Below are positions 56,829 through 58,871 of a DNA stretch of 58,871 bases, one piece after another (position 1 is the stretch's first letter; the number at the start of each line of letters is the position of its first letter). Origin of the DNA: Alphaproteobacteria bacterium. Its GTDB lineage: Bacteria > Pseudomonadota > Alphaproteobacteria > Caulobacterales > Caulobacteraceae. Where the stretch lies: NCBI GenBank assembly GCA_018826515.1, contig JAHKAM010000053.1, positions 1 through 58,871 of the forward strand, in the 5' to 3' direction. The position numbers and the translations under genes are program-made. The notes under the pieces are model-generated. The model was given only the letters and a program-made list of their open reading frames with translations, did no database searches and was not told the origin of the DNA.

Positions 56829-56996
56829 GTTCATCACCAAGGACACCAAGGATCCACAAAGGACACGAAGAGTTCGAGCGCGAGGCGCCGCAGGCATCCC
56901 GATCTTCGAGAAGATAGGGCGCTGCGCGCGGTCATGAGACGCCGACCCCTTCGTGTCCTTCGTGGCTTCTTCTTTCTTCGTGTCCTTGGTGATGAA
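56829..56996. repeat. Palindromic intergenic element of about 168 bp
   Basis: Left arm 56829-56870 (GTTCATCACCAAGGACAC, then GGACACGAAG) and right arm 56949-56996 are reverse complements over about 40 bp with small gaps. Both carry iterated GGACACNAAG units. The 78-bp centre contains a smaller hairpin. Such GGACACGAAG repeats recur between genes in many bacterial genomes. It fills most of the 368-bp divK-dinB gap. Confidence 0.65.
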
Positions 56997-57068
56997 CTTC
57001 GGATCCGTCCACCGCGCCCAAGCATGGCGATAGCGAGCCGCGGTCGCCTCGGGCACAATCCCCTCCGC

Positions 57069-58313
57069 ATGAAATCCATCTGCCGCGACTGCCTGCATAC
57101 CGGCGACCACAAGGTCGATCGCTGCCCGGCGTGCGATTCGCGCCGGATCGTCGGCCATGATGAACTCGACCGGCTGACCATCGCCCATCTGGACTGCGAC
57201 GCCTTCTACGCCTCGGTCGAAAAGCGCGACCGCCCCGAGCTGCGCGACCGGCCCGTCATCGTCGGCGGCGGCAAGCGGGGCGTGGTCTCGACCTGCTGCT
57301 ACATCGCCCGCCAGTACGGCGTGCATTCGGCCATGCCGATGTTCAAGGCGCTGAAGGCCTGTCCCGAGGCCGTGGTCATCAAGCCGGACTTCCGCAAATA
57401 CATCGCCGCCAGCGAGGCCATCTTCGGCGCCGTCGGCAAGCTTACGCCGCTGGTCCAGACCCTGTCGCTGGACGAGGCCTGGATCGACCTTGCCGGCACC
57501 GAACGGCTCAACGGCGGCGCTCCGGCCTTCCAGCTGATCCGGCTGCAGCAGCAGATCGAGATCGAGACCGGTCTGACCGTCTCCATCGGCCTGGCCCCCA
57601 ACCGCTTCCTCGCCAAGGTGGCGTCCGAGCTGGACAAGCCGCGCGGCTTCTCGGTGCTGGGCTCCGAGGCCGCCGCCGTGCTCGCTCCCCGCCCGGTCGG
57701 AATCCTGCCCGGCGTCGGACCGGTGTTCCGCAAGACGTTGCAGAGCGACGGCTACGCCACCGTCGGCGATCTGGCCGCCGCCGAGGTGCGCGATCTGGTC
57801 AAACGCTACGGCGAGACCGGCCTGCGCCTGCACGACCTCGCCCACGGCCGTGACGCCCGCCGCGTCAATCCGGACCACGATCGCAAGGGGATGAGCGCCG
57901 AGACCACCTTCAACGAGGATCTGACCTCGGCGGCGGACCTCGAGGCCGAACTCTGGCCCCTGTGCGAAAAACTGGCCTCCAAGGCCCGCCGCGACGGCGT
58001 CGCCAGCCGGGTCCTGGTGCTGAAGCTGCGCCGCACCGATTTCAAGATCGTCACGCGCCGCGTCAGCCTGCCCGAGCCGGTGCAGACCGCCCGCGCCCTG
58101 TTCGCCGCCGGACGGGCGCTGATGGCGCCGGAACTGGGCCGGCCCTACCGCCTGGTCGGCATCGGCATGGCCGAGGTCGTCGACGCCGTCGACGCCCCGG
58201 CCCTGTTCGAATCGACCGAGGCCCGGGTCCTGAAGACCGAAACGGCCATCGACCGGCTGCGGGCCAAATTCGGCGACAGGGCGGTGGTCGCCGGACGCGC
58301 GCTGAAGGATTGA
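57069..58313 (+). CDS. dinB: DNA polymerase IV with N-terminal zinc ribbon
   Basis: A 414-residue Y-family translesion polymerase. Catalytic acidic residues are in HLDCDAFYASVEK and SLDEAWIDL; the finger, thumb and little-finger domains follow (NRFLAKVASELDKPRGF and RRVNPDHDRKGMSAETTF). The first 22 residues add a C-x2-C-x10-C-x2-C zinc ribbon (Cys 5, 8, 19 and 22), absent from E. coli DinB. The ATG at 57069 gives the whole ribbon; the frame runs further upstream through the repeat element. No LexA-type box was seen upstream. It reads away from divK. Confidence 0.94.
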   Translation: MKSICRDCLHTGDHKVDRCPACDSRRIVGHDELDRLTIAHLDCDAFYASVEKRDRPELRDRPVIVGGGKRGVVSTCCYIARQYGVHSAMPMFKALKACPEAVVIKPDFRKYIAASEAIFGAVGKLTPLVQTLSLDEAWIDLAGTERLNGGAPAFQLIRLQQQIEIETGLTVSIGLAPNRFLAKVASELDKPRGFSVLGSEAAAVLAPRPVGILPGVGPVFRKTLQSDGYATVGDLAAAEVRDLVKRYGETGLRLHDLAHGRDARRVNPDHDRKGMSAETTFNEDLTSAADLEAELWPLCEKLASKARRDGVASRVLVLKLRRTDFKIVTRRVSLPEPVQTARALFAAGRALMAPELGRPYRLVGIGMAEVVDAVDAPALFESTEARVLKTETAIDRLRAKFGDRAVVAGRALKD

Positions 58314-58322
58314 GCGTCTCCC

Positions 58323-58467
58323 GTCTCCTCCCCATCTCCGATGGGGAGGGGGACCATGCGAAGCATGGTGGAGGGGGACCGCGCCGCGACCGTTGCCCAC
58401 CGCCCCTCCGTCACGGCGCGAAGGCGCGCCATGACACCTCCCCATCGCTGCGCGACAGGGAGGAGAC
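58323..58467. repeat. Nested palindromic intergenic element of 145 bp
   Basis: The ends are perfect inverted repeats (GTCTCCTCCC at 58323 and GGGAGGAGAC ending 58467). Inside are smaller hairpins such as CCTCCCCATCTCCGATGGGGAGG and ACCATGCGAAGCATGGT. Repeats with CCTCCCC ... GGGGAGG and a central GCGAAGC are common dispersed elements of alphaproteobacterial chromosomes. It begins 10 bp after dinB. Confidence 0.7.
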
Positions 58468-58871
58468 ACTGCTGACAATCCACCGATCATCAGCATATCC
58501 CGCCTTGCCAACTTCCTGCTTCTGCTCATCTTTCCAAAAATGCAGCGTCACCAGCCCGCCATAGGTCGAGCGATGAAGCCCGGAGGAAGGGTACTTCGGG
58601 GGTCCTCGCGGAGGTCGATGGATGGCCTTCCGCTTGCTCGCCGCGCGCTGAATGTGCGGGCCGCTGACGCAAGTCATGTCCGCCGCGCGTCGCAGCCAGC
58701 AATGTCTGCGGCGGAGATCCGGTAAGGCCCCAAGGTAAAGGCCGCCAGCCGGAGGGCGCGTGGAAAACGGCCGCGCGGAGCGGCGCCGTCCCTTCCCGAC
58801 CGTGACTTCACGGGCGGATCAGAAGGGCGGCCAACGTCAGGCTTCGTCGAAACGGTAACAACACAACAGCA
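58468..58871. other. About 400 bp without a confident gene
   Basis: Short frames exist on both strands, the longest being 88 residues on the minus strand (58411-58677), but it enters the palindromic element and its codons have many A/T third positions, unlike the flanking genes. No tRNA, rRNA, RNase P, tmRNA or 6S signature was found. The window ends in A-rich CGGTAACAACACAACAGC, which could be the leader of a gene outside it. Confidence 0.5.

Noticed and set aside
56701..57068. LexA box before dinB
   Set aside because: GTTC occurs several times in this gap, but none has a matching half-site seven bases away.
58411..58677. 88-residue minus-strand frame downstream of dinB
   Set aside because: It runs into the palindromic element, has A/T-rich third positions unlike nearby genes, and resembles no family.

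Overview
This 58.9 kb window is an ordinary chromosomal segment of a GC-rich alphaproteobacterium. It most resembles a member of the Caulobacterales, and Brevundimonas is the best guess. The reasons are a DivK-PleD cell-polarity pair beside rpmG and a zinc-ribbon DinB, a class I lysyl-tRNA synthetase, short SD-led operons with ATGA, GTGA and TGATG overlaps, and a GyrA whose quinolone-determining positions are Ala83 and Met87 (E. coli numbering), a combination I recall being reported for naturally quinolone-resistant Brevundimonas diminuta. No prophage, integrase, insertion sequence, CRISPR array or rRNA was seen. About 60 protein genes, two tRNAs and several regulatory or repeat elements are described.

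Layout. 1-5.4 kb: the 3' end of parE, then on the minus strand a MATE pump behind a promoter carrying two TTACCCGGGTAA-type palindromes, a periplasmic histidine phosphatase, a glycosyltransferase, and a coupled SPFH membrane protein plus Arc-type repressor with three 11-bp-phased repeats upstream. 5.5-9.2 kb: a large autotransporter, tRNA-Val and a small lipoprotein. 9.2-11.4 kb: a tightly coupled queC-queE-queD-acetyltransferase operon. 11.6-16.8 kb: a hybrid kinase, tandem hotdog thioesterases, two paralogous small proteins of unknown function, a membrane protein whose ribosome site lies in a perfect hairpin, an S24-type repressor and an SH3 glycine-zipper protein. 16.9-23.4 kb: class I lysS, a DUF4126 protein, a DUF305 protein, a hybrid kinase without an ATPase domain, and queA-tgt. 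23.4-34 kb: a lipoprotein, tRNA-Lys, a CaiB-type racemase, a third hybrid kinase, a lipoprotein and tamA-tamB. 34-40 kb: an arginine succinyltransferase operon (M20 hydrolase, astA, astD, astB), then a membrane protein and an acetyltransferase. 40-46.8 kb: a CPBP protease, an AraC regulator, LytTR and acyltransferase back to back, phhA, hspQ and a Ppx/GppA phosphatase. 46.8-52.7 kb: gyrA, a class IV aminotransferase, coaD and two cyclophilins. 52.9-58.9 kb: a Cu/Zn superoxide dismutase homologue, a lipoprotein, a DUF5990 protein, rpmG, pleD-divK, dinB flanked by two palindromic repeat elements, and about 400 bp with no confident gene.

Connections. Two separate clusters supply the queuosine pathway (queC, queE, queD and queA, tgt), and both hold an enzyme with a missing family residue: QueD has Tyr in place of the catalytic Cys, and Tgt lacks two of its three zinc cysteines. 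TamA-TamB is the kind of machinery that could help insert the autotransporter encoded 20 kb away. DivK and PleD are the phospho-signalling and c-di-GMP arms of polar development. Topoisomerase genes (parE, gyrA) sit at both ends.

I found no clearly new multi-gene system. The most promising leads are the SPFH/Arc operon with its phased repeats, the two non-canonical queuosine enzymes, the HATPase-less hybrid kinase, the SD-sequestering hairpin at 15078-15109 and the paired palindromes at the MATE promoter.
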